A DNA stretch of 48,522 bases from an uncultured Paracoccaceae bacterium (GTDB lineage: Bacteria > Pseudomonadota > Alphaproteobacteria > Rhodobacterales > Rhodobacteraceae): NCBI GenBank assembly GCA_938092015.1, contig CALKOT010000018.1, positions 1 through 48,522 on the forward strand, given 5' to 3'. The notes under the pieces are model-generated. The model made no database searches and had not been told where the DNA came from. It saw only the letters and a list, made by a program, of their open reading frames with translations. The position numbers and the translations under genes are program-made. Positions within the stretch are counted from its first letter, which is position 1, and the number at the start of each line of letters is the position of its first letter. Positions 1 to 7,770 of the stretch are shown one piece after another.

Positions 1-2
1 AG

Positions 3-200
3 CCGCATGTTCCGAAGCACTGCACCATGCACAGTTTTCGCCACTCCATGCGTGACAGACTTCGTGCAGTGAATTGCCCTACTGAGTTGATCGATCAGAT
101 AGGCGGTTGGTCACACGATAGCATCGGTAAGAATTACGGGACTGGTTATCCGCTGGAGCAGTTAGCACACTTCTTGTCCAAGGCGTGTGAGCTTAGATGA
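3..200 (+). CDS. Tyrosine recombinase/phage integrase, C-terminal fragment
   Basis: The frame is open from the window edge to a TGA at 198-200 and encodes 65 residues of the C-terminal catalytic domain of a tyrosine recombinase. Visible motifs are HSFRHSMRDRL (the H-x-x-R catalytic box), GGWSHDS (the second catalytic His/Trp position) and KNYGTGY carrying the nucleophilic tyrosine. These enzymes catalyse site-specific integration or excision of phages and genomic islands. The N-terminal part lies outside the window, so I cannot say which element it belongs to or whether the whole gene is intact. The AT-richer base composition suits a mobile element. The motif match is clear; the element type is unknown. 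Confidence 0.85.
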   Translation, partial: PHVPKHCTMHSFRHSMRDRLRAVNCPTELIDQIGGWSHDSIGKNYGTGYPLEQLAHFLSKACELR

Positions 201-223
201 CAGGTTAGATCATCACTCTAGCC

Positions 224-346
224 ATGCTCAAAGACGAGCTATTTGAATTACTGAGTGAGATCAAACACTTGCTGGACTACAACGTGGTCCATTTCGCGTG
301 TACTTGGTGCCCAGGAGAGGACGCTTGGCAAGGGCCGTCACGATAA
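224..346 (+). CDS. Possible 40-residue hypothetical protein
   Basis: ATG at 224 opens a frame of 40 codons ending in TAA at 344-346. The product begins MLKDELFELLSEIKHLLDY, an amphipathic helix-like start, followed by two cysteines in ACTWCPG. There is no strong ribosome binding site and no family is recognised. It lies just after the recombinase and could belong to the same mobile element, or be a chance ORF. Confidence 0.2.
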   Translation: MLKDELFELLSEIKHLLDYNVVHFACTWCPGEDAWQGPSR

Positions 347-414
347 CGGCAACCTTTTTCGCCATTCCCCGAATTTTCAGTCGCTTGTGAACAAACACAC
401 GCCTTTTTCGCGAG

Positions 415-443
415 TTTGCGAGGAATCGCTGCGCCTTTTGCGA
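415..443 (+). promoter_or_regulatory. Direct repeat TTTGCGA x2, possible regulator site
   Basis: Two identical heptamers, TTTGCGA at 415-421 and 437-443, are spaced 22 bp start to start, about two helical turns, some 80 bp before the acetolactate synthase-like start codon. Direct repeats of TTTGC-type boxes are used by some acyl-CoA-responsive regulators of alphaproteobacteria, but the match is too short to assign a regulator. Confidence 0.2.
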
Positions 444-518
444 ATCTTCCGCTAAGGTAACATCAACATTAGCAATATGGACGCTCTGAGACGTCCGTTA
501 GCAGCAGAGGGGGCTACT

Positions 519-2171
519 ATGGCCAAAGCATCAGATCTCTTTATCGAATGTCTCGAAGCGGAAGGGTGCGAATACGTTTTCGGCATTCCCGGCGAGGAAA
601 ACCTGGACTTCCTGGACAGCCTCAGCCGGTCAAAGAAAATCAAGCTGGTGCTGACGCGCCATGAACAGGGCGCAGGCTTCATGGCCTCTGTCTACGGTCG
701 TCTGACCGGCAAGACCGGCGTCTGCGTTTCAACGCTTGGCCCTGGCGCCACGAACTTCACCACTGCCGCCGCCTATGCACAGCTCGGCGGCATGCCGATG
801 ATGATGGTCACTGGTCAGAAACCAGTGAAAAAATCGAAACAGGGCCGGTTTCAGATCCTCGACGTCGTTGAGATGATGAAACCGATCACCAAATACGCGA
901 CCACGCTGGTTGCAGGCGACAACATCCCATCACGCATCCGCGAAGCTTACCGCATTGCTGAGGAAGAGAAGCCCGGCGCCGTGCACATCGAGCTGCCTGA
1001 AGACATCGCGGATGAGCAAACAGATGAGCGTCCGATCCCAAAATCAGCCGCCCGCCGCCCTACGCCAGAGGCAAAGTCGATTTCTTCCGCACTGGAAAAA
1101 ATTCACAACGCCAAATCGCCGATCATCATCATCGGCGCTGGCGGCAACCGCAAGATGACGTCGAAGATGCTGACGCGCTTCATCGACAAGACCGGCATCC
1201 CCTTCGTAACCACCCAGCTTGGCAAAGGCGTTGTTGACGAACGCCATCCCCTGTTCATGGGCTGTGCTGCACTATCTGCAGGCGACTATGTTCATCGCGC
1301 GATCGAAGCCGCCGACCTGATCCTGAATGTCGGCCATGACGTGATTGAGAAGCCACCCTTCTTCATGAAAGAGGGCGGCGCCGAAGTGATCCACATTTCC
1401 TACAACACGGCTGAAGTTGACCCTGTCTACTTCCCGCAGGTTGAGGTGATTGGCGACATCGGCAATGCGATCTGGGAACTGAAGAACGGCGTCAATAAAG
1501 GTTCAGAAGCAGGCTGGGACTTCACCCGTATGATGGCGGTTCGTGAATATCACGATGCGAATATCCTTGAAGGCACGGACGACACCCGCTTCCCGATCTA
1601 CCCACAGCATGCTGTGAAATGCGTTCGTGACGCGATGCCTGATGATGGCATGATCTGCCTCGACAACGGTGTCTATAAGATCTGGTTCGCCCGGAACTAT
1701 CGCGCCCATCAGCCCAACACGGTGCTGCTGGATAACGCGCTGGCGACGATGGGCGCAGGCCTGCCATCCGCAATGGCGTCCCACATGGTTTACCCGGACC
1801 GCAAGGTTCTTGCGATCTGTGGCGATGGCGGGTTCATGATGAACTCACAAGAACTGGAAACAGCCGTTCGTGAGAAAATGAACATCGCGGTTCTGATCCT
1901 GAACGACAACTCATACGGCATGATCCGCTGGAAACAGGCCAACATGGGCTTCATCGACTGGGGTCTGCAGTACTCAAACCCTGACTTCGTGAAGTACGTT
2001 GAAAGCTATGGCGGCATTGGCCATCGGGTAGAATCTGCGGCTGACCTGCCGAAGATCCTGAACACCGCGCTGACCGAGCCAGGCGTTCACCTGATCGATT
2101 GCCCAGTGGATTATGTCGACAATGACCAGATCCTGAACATCGACATCAAGAAACACTCAGCGTCCATCTAA
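519..2171 (+). CDS. Thiamine-diphosphate-dependent acetolactate synthase-like large subunit
   Basis: The 550-residue product belongs to the ThDP enzyme superfamily. The N-terminal PYR domain has FGIPGEEN and the ThDP-activating glutamate in RHEQGAGF; a central binding domain follows; the C-terminal PP domain has the GDG...NDNSYG cofactor motif. Acetolactate synthases condense pyruvate with a second 2-oxoacid. This GEEN-type branch is often not the biosynthetic IlvB: no small regulatory subunit (IlvH) follows, and the next gene is an aldehyde dehydrogenase, which suggests a catabolic carboligase or decarboxylase. I chose ATG 519 over the in-frame ATG 477 because an AGAGGGGG ribosome site lies just upstream and the protein then starts at the conserved domain. 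It is not the sulfoacetaldehyde enzyme Xsc, which has a different N-terminal motif. The substrate is uncertain. Confidence 0.85.
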   Translation: MAKASDLFIECLEAEGCEYVFGIPGEENLDFLDSLSRSKKIKLVLTRHEQGAGFMASVYGRLTGKTGVCVSTLGPGATNFTTAAAYAQLGGMPMMMVTGQKPVKKSKQGRFQILDVVEMMKPITKYATTLVAGDNIPSRIREAYRIAEEEKPGAVHIELPEDIADEQTDERPIPKSAARRPTPEAKSISSALEKIHNAKSPIIIIGAGGNRKMTSKMLTRFIDKTGIPFVTTQLGKGVVDERHPLFMGCAALSAGDYVHRAIEAADLILNVGHDVIEKPPFFMKEGGAEVIHISYNTAEVDPVYFPQVEVIGDIGNAIWELKNGVNKGSEAGWDFTRMMAVREYHDANILEGTDDTRFPIYPQHAVKCVRDAMPDDGMICLDNGVYKIWFARNYRAHQPNTVLLDNALATMGAGLPSAMASHMVYPDRKVLAICGDGGFMMNSQELETAVREKMNIAVLILNDNSYGMIRWKQANMGFIDWGLQYSNPDFVKYVESYGGIGHRVESAADLPKILNTALTEPGVHLIDCPVDYVDNDQILNIDIKKHSASI

Positions 2172-2187
2172 GGCCGCTGATAGCTGC

Positions 2188-2207
2188 GAGGGGCCTTCGG
2201 GCCCTTC
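2188..2207 (+). promoter_or_regulatory. Intercistronic hairpin with UUCG loop
   Basis: An 8-bp stem (2188-2195 with 2200-2207, one G-U pair) closes a UUCG tetraloop 17 bp after the stop of the acetolactate synthase-like gene. No U-run follows, so it is more likely an mRNA-stabilising or processing structure than a terminator. It would set different levels of the two gene products within one transcript. Confidence 0.55.
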
Positions 2208-2244
2208 GCCATTTCTGACATTCCACATACTGAGGAGGCCGCCC

Positions 2245-3687
2245 ATGTCCGCGCTTCAGGCAAAATACCCATACTATCTGAACAACAAAGCCGTGTACGC
2301 CAACGAGGACCTTGAAGTCACCGACAAGTACACTGGCGAAGTCGCCACGCGCTGTGCGCTGGCTGACGTCAAGGCCATCGATGAAGGCATCGCAGGCGCC
2401 GTGCGCGCGGCTGAGCCTATGGCCACGATGCCGTCTTATGAAAAGAAAGCCATTCTTGAGCATTGTGTAACTCGGTTCAAAGAACGCTTTGACGAACTGG
2501 CGATGGCGCTCTGCATCGAAGCAGGCAAACCGATCAATGATGCCGAAGGTGAGGTTACCCGCCTGATCGACACCTTTCAGATCGCCGCTGAAGAATCGAC
2601 CCGCATGCATGGTGAGTTGCAGGCACTTGACATCTCGCCCCGCGCTAAAGGCTATCAGGGCATGTGGAAGCGGGTACCAATTGGTCCCTGTTCTTTCATT
2701 TCGCCATTCAACTTTCCGCTGAACCTGGCGGCGCACAAGATCGCACCAGCGTTGGCCGTCGGCTGCCCGTTTGTGATGAAGCCAGCTTCCCGCACACCAC
2801 TGGGCGCCATTATCATGGGCGAAGTTCTGGCAGAGACGGATCTGCCGGAAGGCGCATTCTCGATCCTCGCCTGCTCTCGCGATGGCGCTGATCTGTTCAC
2901 CGTCGATGATCGGTTGAAACTCTTGTCCTTTACCGGCTCACCCGGCGTTGGCTGGGACCTGAAGGCGCGCTGCGGCAAGAAGAAAGTCGTTCTGGAACTT
3001 GGCGGTAACGCGGCGGTTGTGGTCGACTCTGATACCAAGAACCTCGACGATGCAGTTACCCGCATCATCTTTGGCGCCTTCTACCAGTCAGGCCAGTCCT
3101 GCATCGGCGTTCAGCGCATCATGATCCACGAAGACATCTATGATGAGATGAAAGCCAAACTGGTCGCCAAAACCGCGACGCTGATCAAGGGTGACCCTAA
3201 GGTTCGTGAGACTTTCATCGGCCCGATGATTTCAGAGAAAGAGGCCACCCGCCTGCATGGCTGGATCGAAGCTGCCCAGGCTGCTGGCGGCACGCTGCTA
3301 TGTGGCGGCACGCGCGACGGCGCAATGCTGGACGCCACGCTGATGGAGAATGTTCCGCTGGATCAGGATCTCTGCGTGGAAGAGGCGTTTGGCCCGGCTG
3401 CTGTTCTTCAGAAGTTCTCAAATTGGGATGACGCCATCTCAATGGTCAACGACAGTAAGTTCGGCCTGCAGGCAGGCATCTTCACCCGCGATTTCTACAA
3501 GGTTCAGCAGGCGTGGGATAAGATGGATGTTGGCGGCGTCGTGGTCGGCGATGTGCCGTCTTACCGGGTCGACAACATGCCATATGGCGGCGTGAAAGAT
3601 TCAGGTATGGGCCGCGAAGGCGTCCTGTTCGCGATGGAAGACATGACGGAAATCCGCAATCTGGTGATCCGCCAGCCACCTGAATAG
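2245..3687 (+). CDS. NAD(P)-dependent aldehyde dehydrogenase
   Basis: The 480-residue protein is a typical aldehyde dehydrogenase of normal length. It shows the Asn region SPFNFPLNLA, the nucleotide-binding turn FTGSPGVGW, the general base glutamate in LELGG (about E251) and the nucleophile in GQSCIG (about C286). It oxidises an aldehyde to a carboxylate with NAD(P)+. The start at 2245 has a GAGGAGG ribosome site 8 to 9 bases upstream. It lies 73 bp after the ThDP enzyme and the pair ends at a strong terminator, so they are probably one operon in which the dehydrogenase removes or uses an aldehyde linked to the ThDP reaction. The exact substrate cannot be read from sequence. Confidence 0.92.
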   Translation: MSALQAKYPYYLNNKAVYANEDLEVTDKYTGEVATRCALADVKAIDEGIAGAVRAAEPMATMPSYEKKAILEHCVTRFKERFDELAMALCIEAGKPINDAEGEVTRLIDTFQIAAEESTRMHGELQALDISPRAKGYQGMWKRVPIGPCSFISPFNFPLNLAAHKIAPALAVGCPFVMKPASRTPLGAIIMGEVLAETDLPEGAFSILACSRDGADLFTVDDRLKLLSFTGSPGVGWDLKARCGKKKVVLELGGNAAVVVDSDTKNLDDAVTRIIFGAFYQSGQSCIGVQRIMIHEDIYDEMKAKLVAKTATLIKGDPKVRETFIGPMISEKEATRLHGWIEAAQAAGGTLLCGGTRDGAMLDATLMENVPLDQDLCVEEAFGPAAVLQKFSNWDDAISMVNDSKFGLQAGIFTRDFYKVQQAWDKMDVGGVVVGDVPSYRVDNMPYGGVKDSGMGREGVLFAMEDMTEIRNLVIRQPPE

Positions 3688-3708
3688 GTCCATCACATTA
3701 CAGTTTGG

Positions 3709-3741
3709 ATGGCGCTGCGGCTGACCGCAGCGCCATTTTTT
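3709..3741 (+). terminator. Rho-independent terminator
   Basis: A perfect GC-rich stem (3709-3720 with 3725-3736) closes a CTGA loop and runs into a stretch of T residues. It lies about 20 bp after the aldehyde dehydrogenase stop and closes the two-gene operon. Confidence 0.93.
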
Positions 3742-3852
3742 GTGGCGGATATGCGCCAAAGTTGATTCGTCACATTCTCGATATAACTGGTTGCATTTTT
3801 ATCGCAAAACACGCTGAACGGAAAAAGCAAACCTTATCAAAACGTTAACAAT

Positions 3853-3881
3853 TTGACGCCAATGTTAGTGTTTTGTTAATC
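3853..3881 (+). promoter_or_regulatory. Putative promoter of dioxygenase-LysE operon
   Basis: TTGACG at 3853-3858 is separated by 17 bp from TTAATC at 3876-3881 in an AT-rich stretch upstream of the dioxygenase. The -35 box is good and the -10 box is weak, so the assignment is tentative. No other promoter candidate of this quality is seen between the terminator and the gene. Confidence 0.35.
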
Positions 3882-3905
3882 AACTCACCTTTCAGTGGAG
3901 GAATT

Positions 3906-4052
3906 ATGATCAGGATTTCAAACAAATCTGAAATTCTGTTAAGGTTTCTTTTTGCGTGGGCGAGGCTGAAATGTGTGGCGACCGATGGTGAGCACGCTTC
4001 CGATTATCGATATTTCCGCGCTTGGCGGCGACGATACGCGTTTGATCCGTGA
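3906..4052 (+). CDS. Possible leader peptide overlapping dioxygenase start
   Basis: ATG 3906 is preceded by a full GGAGG (3897-3901), a better ribosome site than the dioxygenase itself has. The 48-codon frame ends at TGA 4050-4052, inside the dioxygenase gene but in another frame. Only the first 25 or so residues (MIRISNKSEILLRFLFAWARL, hydrophobic and basic) are independent of the dioxygenase coding sequence. It may be a leader that couples translation to the following gene, or a chance ORF. Confidence 0.3.
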   Translation: MIRISNKSEILLRFLFAWARLKCVATDGEHASDYRYFRAWRRRYAFDP

Positions 4053-5025
4053 GGCTGCAGATGAAATGGGCCGTGCGGCCCGCGAAGTAGGGTTCTTCTA
4101 CATCACGGGCCATGGGGTAGACCTGAACCTCATCGAACATGCCTACAAGACGGCTGAGGCTTTCTTCGCCCTGCCAGATCAGGTCAAACGCGCATCCTAT
4201 ATCGGCGACAGTCTGAACCATCGCGGCTATGTGCCCTTTACGGAAAAGGGTGATTATGCGGACGAGGTAAACCGCAATTACGAAGCCTTCGATCTTGCGC
4301 TCGACCTGCCACAGGATGACCCGGACTATCTGGCTGGAAATCTGCTTCTGGGCCCGAATGTCTGGCCAATGATGGATAGGTTTAAAGAGACCGTCTCAGC
4401 CTATTACACTGCGATCTCTTCGGTCGGCATGGCGATCTGCTCTGCATTAGAGCTGCATCTGGACCTAATACCGGGCGAGCTGACCCGCCAAATGTCAAAG
4501 CCGATCTCGCAGCTTCGTCTCCTCCACTATGTTCGAGCGCGGGCGACGACAAACAAGCATTCGGTCAACATGGGTGCGCACACCGATTACGAATGTCTGA
4601 CCTTGCTGCATCAGCGCCAAAAAGGTCTGCAGGTGATGACGCGCAACGATGTATGGATCGATGTGCCAGTCATTCCAGAGGCGTATCTCGTCAACATCGG
4701 CGACATGATGCAGGCTTGGACAAACGGCGCCTTCAGATCCACCCCGCACCGGGTCCTAAACCTTAGCGCGGAGCGATACTCCATGCCCTATTTCGTCGCC
4801 GCAAACCATGACGCCATGATCAAACCGTTCGATAGTTTGATCAACGCCGAAAATCCGCCGCAATATGAAGGCTTTTTGGCCGGACTACATCTTGAACGAA
4901 TGTTGCTACGCGACTTCCCCTACCTTAGGCAGAGGCGTGGCGACCGAATCTGGTCAGCCCAACACGATGAACAAGGCGCCGTTTTGAACCCCTTCGAAAA
5001 ACGCATGAACCAAGGGGCCGCATGA
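3985..5025 (+). CDS. Isopenicillin N synthase-family 2-oxoglutarate/Fe(II) dioxygenase
   Basis: The 346-residue protein has the double-stranded beta-helix of the IPNS/DAO family. The iron ligands are H199 and D201 in HTDYE and H255 in STPHRV; R264 and S266 in RYSMPYF match the 2-oxoglutarate carboxylate-binding R-x-S. The N-terminal DIOX_N domain starts LPIIDIS. In bacteria these enzymes hydroxylate or desaturate small molecules; the name does not imply beta-lactam synthesis. ATG 3985 places the conserved start correctly; an upstream in-frame GTG at 3973 is the alternative. Neither has a strong ribosome site, but a small ORF with a good one overlaps the start. The LysE gene begins 3 bp after the stop, so the two are co-transcribed. 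The substrate is unknown. Confidence 0.88.
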   Translation: MVSTLPIIDISALGGDDTRLIREAADEMGRAAREVGFFYITGHGVDLNLIEHAYKTAEAFFALPDQVKRASYIGDSLNHRGYVPFTEKGDYADEVNRNYEAFDLALDLPQDDPDYLAGNLLLGPNVWPMMDRFKETVSAYYTAISSVGMAICSALELHLDLIPGELTRQMSKPISQLRLLHYVRARATTNKHSVNMGAHTDYECLTLLHQRQKGLQVMTRNDVWIDVPVIPEAYLVNIGDMMQAWTNGAFRSTPHRVLNLSAERYSMPYFVAANHDAMIKPFDSLINAENPPQYEGFLAGLHLERMLLRDFPYLRQRRGDRIWSAQHDEQGAVLNPFEKRMNQGAA

Positions 5026-5028
5026 ATA

Positions 5029-5682
5029 ATGCCCAATCTTGAAAGCATCGTAGCAGTCGTTCTGGCGGGCCTGGCGCTTAGCGCTACACCGGGACCTTCC
5101 ATGCTTTGCGTTCTTTCACGCAGTGTCAGGCAAAGTCGGGCTGCAGGCCTTGCTTCGGCCATCGGTCTGGGGTTGGGCGGCGTTTTACTGGCAGCAGCGA
5201 CAGCCCTTGGGCTTGCGGCGGTCCTAAAACAAACGGACTGGGCGATCGATATTTTGCGCATCGCCGGTTCAATCTACCTTGCCTATCTCGGCGCCCAGAT
5301 GATCTAGGAAGCGCACGTCGCCACGCCCCAGAAACTGTTTGTTGAGAATGTGCGCAGTAGCAGCTTGTCATCAATCATCTGGCAAGGCGTACTGGTTGAG
5401 TTTCTCAATCCCAAAACCGTGCTTTTCTTCGTATTGTTCCTGCCCCAATTCGTTGAGGCGAGCGGCGGTTCGATCACCAACGACAATGTAACACTTCAAC
5501 TGCTGATCCTTGGGATTTTGGTGCCGCTTACCGTCGTGCCGTCTGATCTGATCGTTGCGTTCATCGGCGGGTCCGTGGCACAGGCTGTGAATGAAAATCC
5601 TATGATCAGAAAATATCTCAGCTGGTTTGGCGGTCTGACACTGATCTTCATCGCCGCTAACCTGCACTTTGGGCTCATCTGA
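5029..5682 (+). pseudogene. LysE/RhtB-family exporter interrupted by in-frame amber codon
   Basis: The reading frame encodes a LysE-type amino acid exporter of normal length (about 217 codons). The N-terminal LSATPGPSML motif, helices around residues 40-90, the central EFLNPKTVLFFVLFLPQF motif and the C-terminal helices are all recognisable. A TAG at 5305-5307 splits it after GAQMI; the sequence continues in the same frame with normal LysE features, so this is one point substitution, probably from TGG (Trp) or CAG (Gln). No plausible internal restart would rebuild the first three helices. It begins 3 bp after the dioxygenase. If read through it would export the amino acid or product handled by that enzyme; as written it is a recent pseudogene or a sequence error. 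Confidence 0.88.
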
Positions 5683-5762
5683 CAGGGTCAGCGCATCGTT
5701 GAGATTAACACAGGCGTCAGGTGCGCTTCACAACTACTTACGGTTAGAACATTAAGCAAACT

Positions 5763-5829
5763 AATTGTGGCAAGCACAGCTTCGTCGCATATAAATCAAT
5801 GACTTAACCTCCCTTTCACATGTGAAAGG
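5763..5829 (+). repeat. Promoter-plus-palindrome element, copy 1
   Basis: This copy reads, in order: AATTGTGGC (5763-5771), 17 bp, ATATAAATCAAT (5789-5800), 2 bp, CTTA (5803-5806), 6 bp, and the perfect palindrome CTTTCACATGTGAAAG (5813-5828; 18 bp counting one extra pair). The same blocks at the same spacing recur on the other strand at 21545-21611, while the spacers differ. The first two boxes look like a -35/-10 pair and the palindrome would then sit just after the transcription start. It lies between two genes that converge (LysE ends at 5682, the minus-strand nucleotidyltransferase ends at 5865), so it drives neither. It may be an unannotated small RNA promoter with an operator or 5' hairpin. 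Confidence 0.75.
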
Positions 5830-5864
5830 TTTTGCCACCGACCGGATCCGCAACCTGAGTATGA

Positions 5865-6626
5865 TCAGGCGGCATCCTCTTCGGCCGCCACCCAATCTGC
5901 CCACTTACGGCGCAGATGCATCAGATCCAGCGCCGTATTCACCTCAAATCCTGCTTCAGGCTGCGGTAGAGTGATCAACGCTGCTGAAACGCCCAGAAGC
6001 TTCGCAGCCTTCGTCTCAACTTCCTCGACAGAGGGCGTCCGAAGTCGCCATGACATTGCAGATAGCAGCATTTCAGCTGGGGGGTGCCGCTTTTCAGCCC
6101 GCGCCAGCGCAGCGAAAGCAGGCTCAGGTGAGGCCGTCGCAATAGCAAACAGATTGGTGCTGACATAACTGGCGTCACCAAAGACGAACCCTTTGCGCGG
6201 CGGCGCGTCTGGTGTCGCTTCGGCTGAGGTAAGCGGCGAAATACCAGCAGACAATTCAGCGCCACTTTCAGCGCCATCCAGGAACATTCTCAAGATATCC
6301 GGGGTCAGCATGGCCGCGTCACAAGTGGTGACCAGCAAGGGCGCGCCAACTACGGTAAAGGCCCGTTGCATCGTGTCAGTGATAGTCTGCCCTGCCTCAA
6401 TCACATCCCACGGGCCGGCGGCCAGGGCGGGCATGTCTGGTGCGGCTGCAACGATGATCCGCCCTATTCGACCCTCGTCCATCATCGCGCCCAGCGCCGC
6501 GAGCGGAAAGTCGATCAGCTTGCGGTCCCCCACCGGGGCCATCGCCTTGAAAGGCGTAAGGCCCGCGCGAGCGACCGGGTTCTTCGGGTTCTGATCACCC
6601 GCAAGAACCACGGCGTTCCACATCAT
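5865..6626 (-). CDS. Nucleotidyltransferase-family (NTP transferase fold) protein
   Basis: The 253-residue protein begins WNAVVLAGDQNP, the N-terminal beta-strand and nucleotide loop of the MobA/GlmU-like NTP-transferase fold; a later APLLVTTCDAAMLTP segment matches the strand carrying the metal-binding aspartate. Such enzymes transfer nucleotidyl groups to sugar phosphates or cofactors. The classical LAGG loop is LAGD here, so the substrate is not obvious. It overlaps the upstream GNAT-like gene by 4 bp (ATGA), so the two are translationally coupled. Two adjacent ATG codons are possible starts. It is not a convincing MobA because the signature residues are degenerate. Confidence 0.75.
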   Translation of the reverse strand: MMWNAVVLAGDQNPKNPVARAGLTPFKAMAPVGDRKLIDFPLAALGAMMDEGRIGRIIVAAAPDMPALAAGPWDVIEAGQTITDTMQRAFTVVGAPLLVTTCDAAMLTPDILRMFLDGAESGAELSAGISPLTSAEATPDAPPRKGFVFGDASYVSTNLFAIATASPEPAFAALARAEKRHPPAEMLLSAMSWRLRTPSVEEVETKAAKLLGVSAALITLPQPEAGFEVNTALDLMHLRRKWADWVAAEEDAA

Positions 6627-7753
6627 CTCAGAGACTTTTCATAGAGGCGATAGATCTTGGCTATCTTGCCCCCGATCATTTCGATCATTGATCGCACAGA
6701 TTTGTTGTCTTCCAGGATCCAGCTGAATTCCAACGCTTCAATCCCCCGCTCCATCACCCTTTCCTCCGGTGAATAGATCAACATCAAAGGCAGAATTTTC
6801 GACGCAATGCCGTCGCCAAGATCAGGGGACATACCCATCAGGGGCACGCGGGCCGTCTTGATATTCCCGAATTTCAACCGCCACAGCAGCTTAATGACAT
6901 TGAAGGGAAAAAGCCGTCCTTTGAAGTCGGCAATCGCCTCATTGATATTTGGAAGCAAGGCGATGAACCCGACCGTTTTGCCATCCAGTTCAGCAAAACG
7001 AACAAGCCCTGGATCAATCAACGGCCGCATTTCTTTCGCCATCGCGTCAATCTCAGCCTGGGTAAAGGGAACGAATCCCCAGTTTTCCGCCCATGCTTCG
7101 TTGAAGATGCGGGCGATATGCTCAACTTCTTCGGTCCATTTCTTCAGGTTGACGGGCCGGATGTGCAGGCCTTCCGGGGCTTGCTTGAACAGCCGTTTTG
7201 GGCGTTCGGGCAGCCCATTCCGGCAATCAAGCCGATAGGCGAACAGATCGCGCCCCTGCGCCAGCCCCCAACTTTCAATCATTGCACCCAACCACGGGGC
7301 GTCATGTGGCATTAGCAAGAAGGGCGGGCTGTCAAATCCGTCGATCAACAGTCCGGATTCGTGATTGATGTTCAGCGTGTACGGCCCGCGCATATGGCCC
7401 GCGCCCTCTGCCCGCAACCAGGCTTCCGCGCGATCCAAAAGCGCGTGCACGATCGTCTCATCGTTCAGCGCTGCCAGGCCGCCAAACAGGCCGCAAACAC
7501 CATCATCCACTTTTGGTGAGAGATCATCGATCTGCGCGCTGATCCGGCCCACCGGCTTGCCGCCCTGCCACGCAAGAAAATAGGCAGCGCGACCATGCGT
7601 GAACCATGGATTCTTCTTTGAGAAGAACTCGGCGCGTTCAAAATGCAACGGTTCGACCCAGTGAGGGTCATCCTTCAGGATCTGGCCAGGCAGGCGAATG
7701 AACGCCTTCATGTCAGCCTTGCCGGCGACCTCGCGAATTTCGATGTCAGACAT
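6623..7753 (-). CDS. GNAT-like conserved protein
   Basis: This 376-residue protein has N-terminal GNAT-type features (KPVGRISAQID, matching the acyl-CoA-binding beta-alpha region) and a second GNAT-like half with DGKTVGFIALLPN. The pattern is that of a double-GNAT protein often annotated only as hypothetical. Its function is unknown; an acyltransferase role is inference from the fold. It forms a coupled pair with the nucleotidyltransferase downstream and follows lptG with a 17-bp gap, so all four minus-strand genes from lptF may be one transcript. Confidence 0.7.
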   Translation of the reverse strand: MSDIEIREVAGKADMKAFIRLPGQILKDDPHWVEPLHFERAEFFSKKNPWFTHGRAAYFLAWQGGKPVGRISAQIDDLSPKVDDGVCGLFGGLAALNDETIVHALLDRAEAWLRAEGAGHMRGPYTLNINHESGLLIDGFDSPPFLLMPHDAPWLGAMIESWGLAQGRDLFAYRLDCRNGLPERPKRLFKQAPEGLHIRPVNLKKWTEEVEHIARIFNEAWAENWGFVPFTQAEIDAMAKEMRPLIDPGLVRFAELDGKTVGFIALLPNINEAIADFKGRLFPFNVIKLLWRLKFGNIKTARVPLMGMSPDLGDGIASKILPLMLIYSPEERVMERGIEALEFSWILEDNKSVRSMIEMIGGKIAKIYRLYEKSLR

Positions 7754-7770
7754 GGGTCCCCGCCCCTTTT

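Larger units (their letters stand above)
201..518. other. Intergenic region with no confident gene
   Basis: Between the recombinase end and the acetolactate synthase-like gene I see only one weak small ORF (224-346) and two direct copies of TTTGCGA (415-421 and 437-443), 22 bp apart, just upstream of the 519 start. The base composition is lower in GC than the genes that follow. No tRNA-like fold or attachment site was recognised. Confidence 0.5.

Noticed and set aside
255-455. 66-codon plus-strand ORF near the left edge
   Set aside because: No ribosome site, unusual composition and no family; probably chance.
519-2171. Sulfoacetaldehyde acetyltransferase (Xsc)
   Set aside because: The N-terminal GIPGEEN motif and 550-residue length fit acetolactate synthase-like enzymes; there is no phosphotransacetylase gene next to it.
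5813-5828. ParB parS site
   Set aside because: The half-sites TTTCAC and GTGAAA match parS, but the centre has two extra bases (AT), which changes spacing, and the palindrome is part of a larger conserved promoter-like element.
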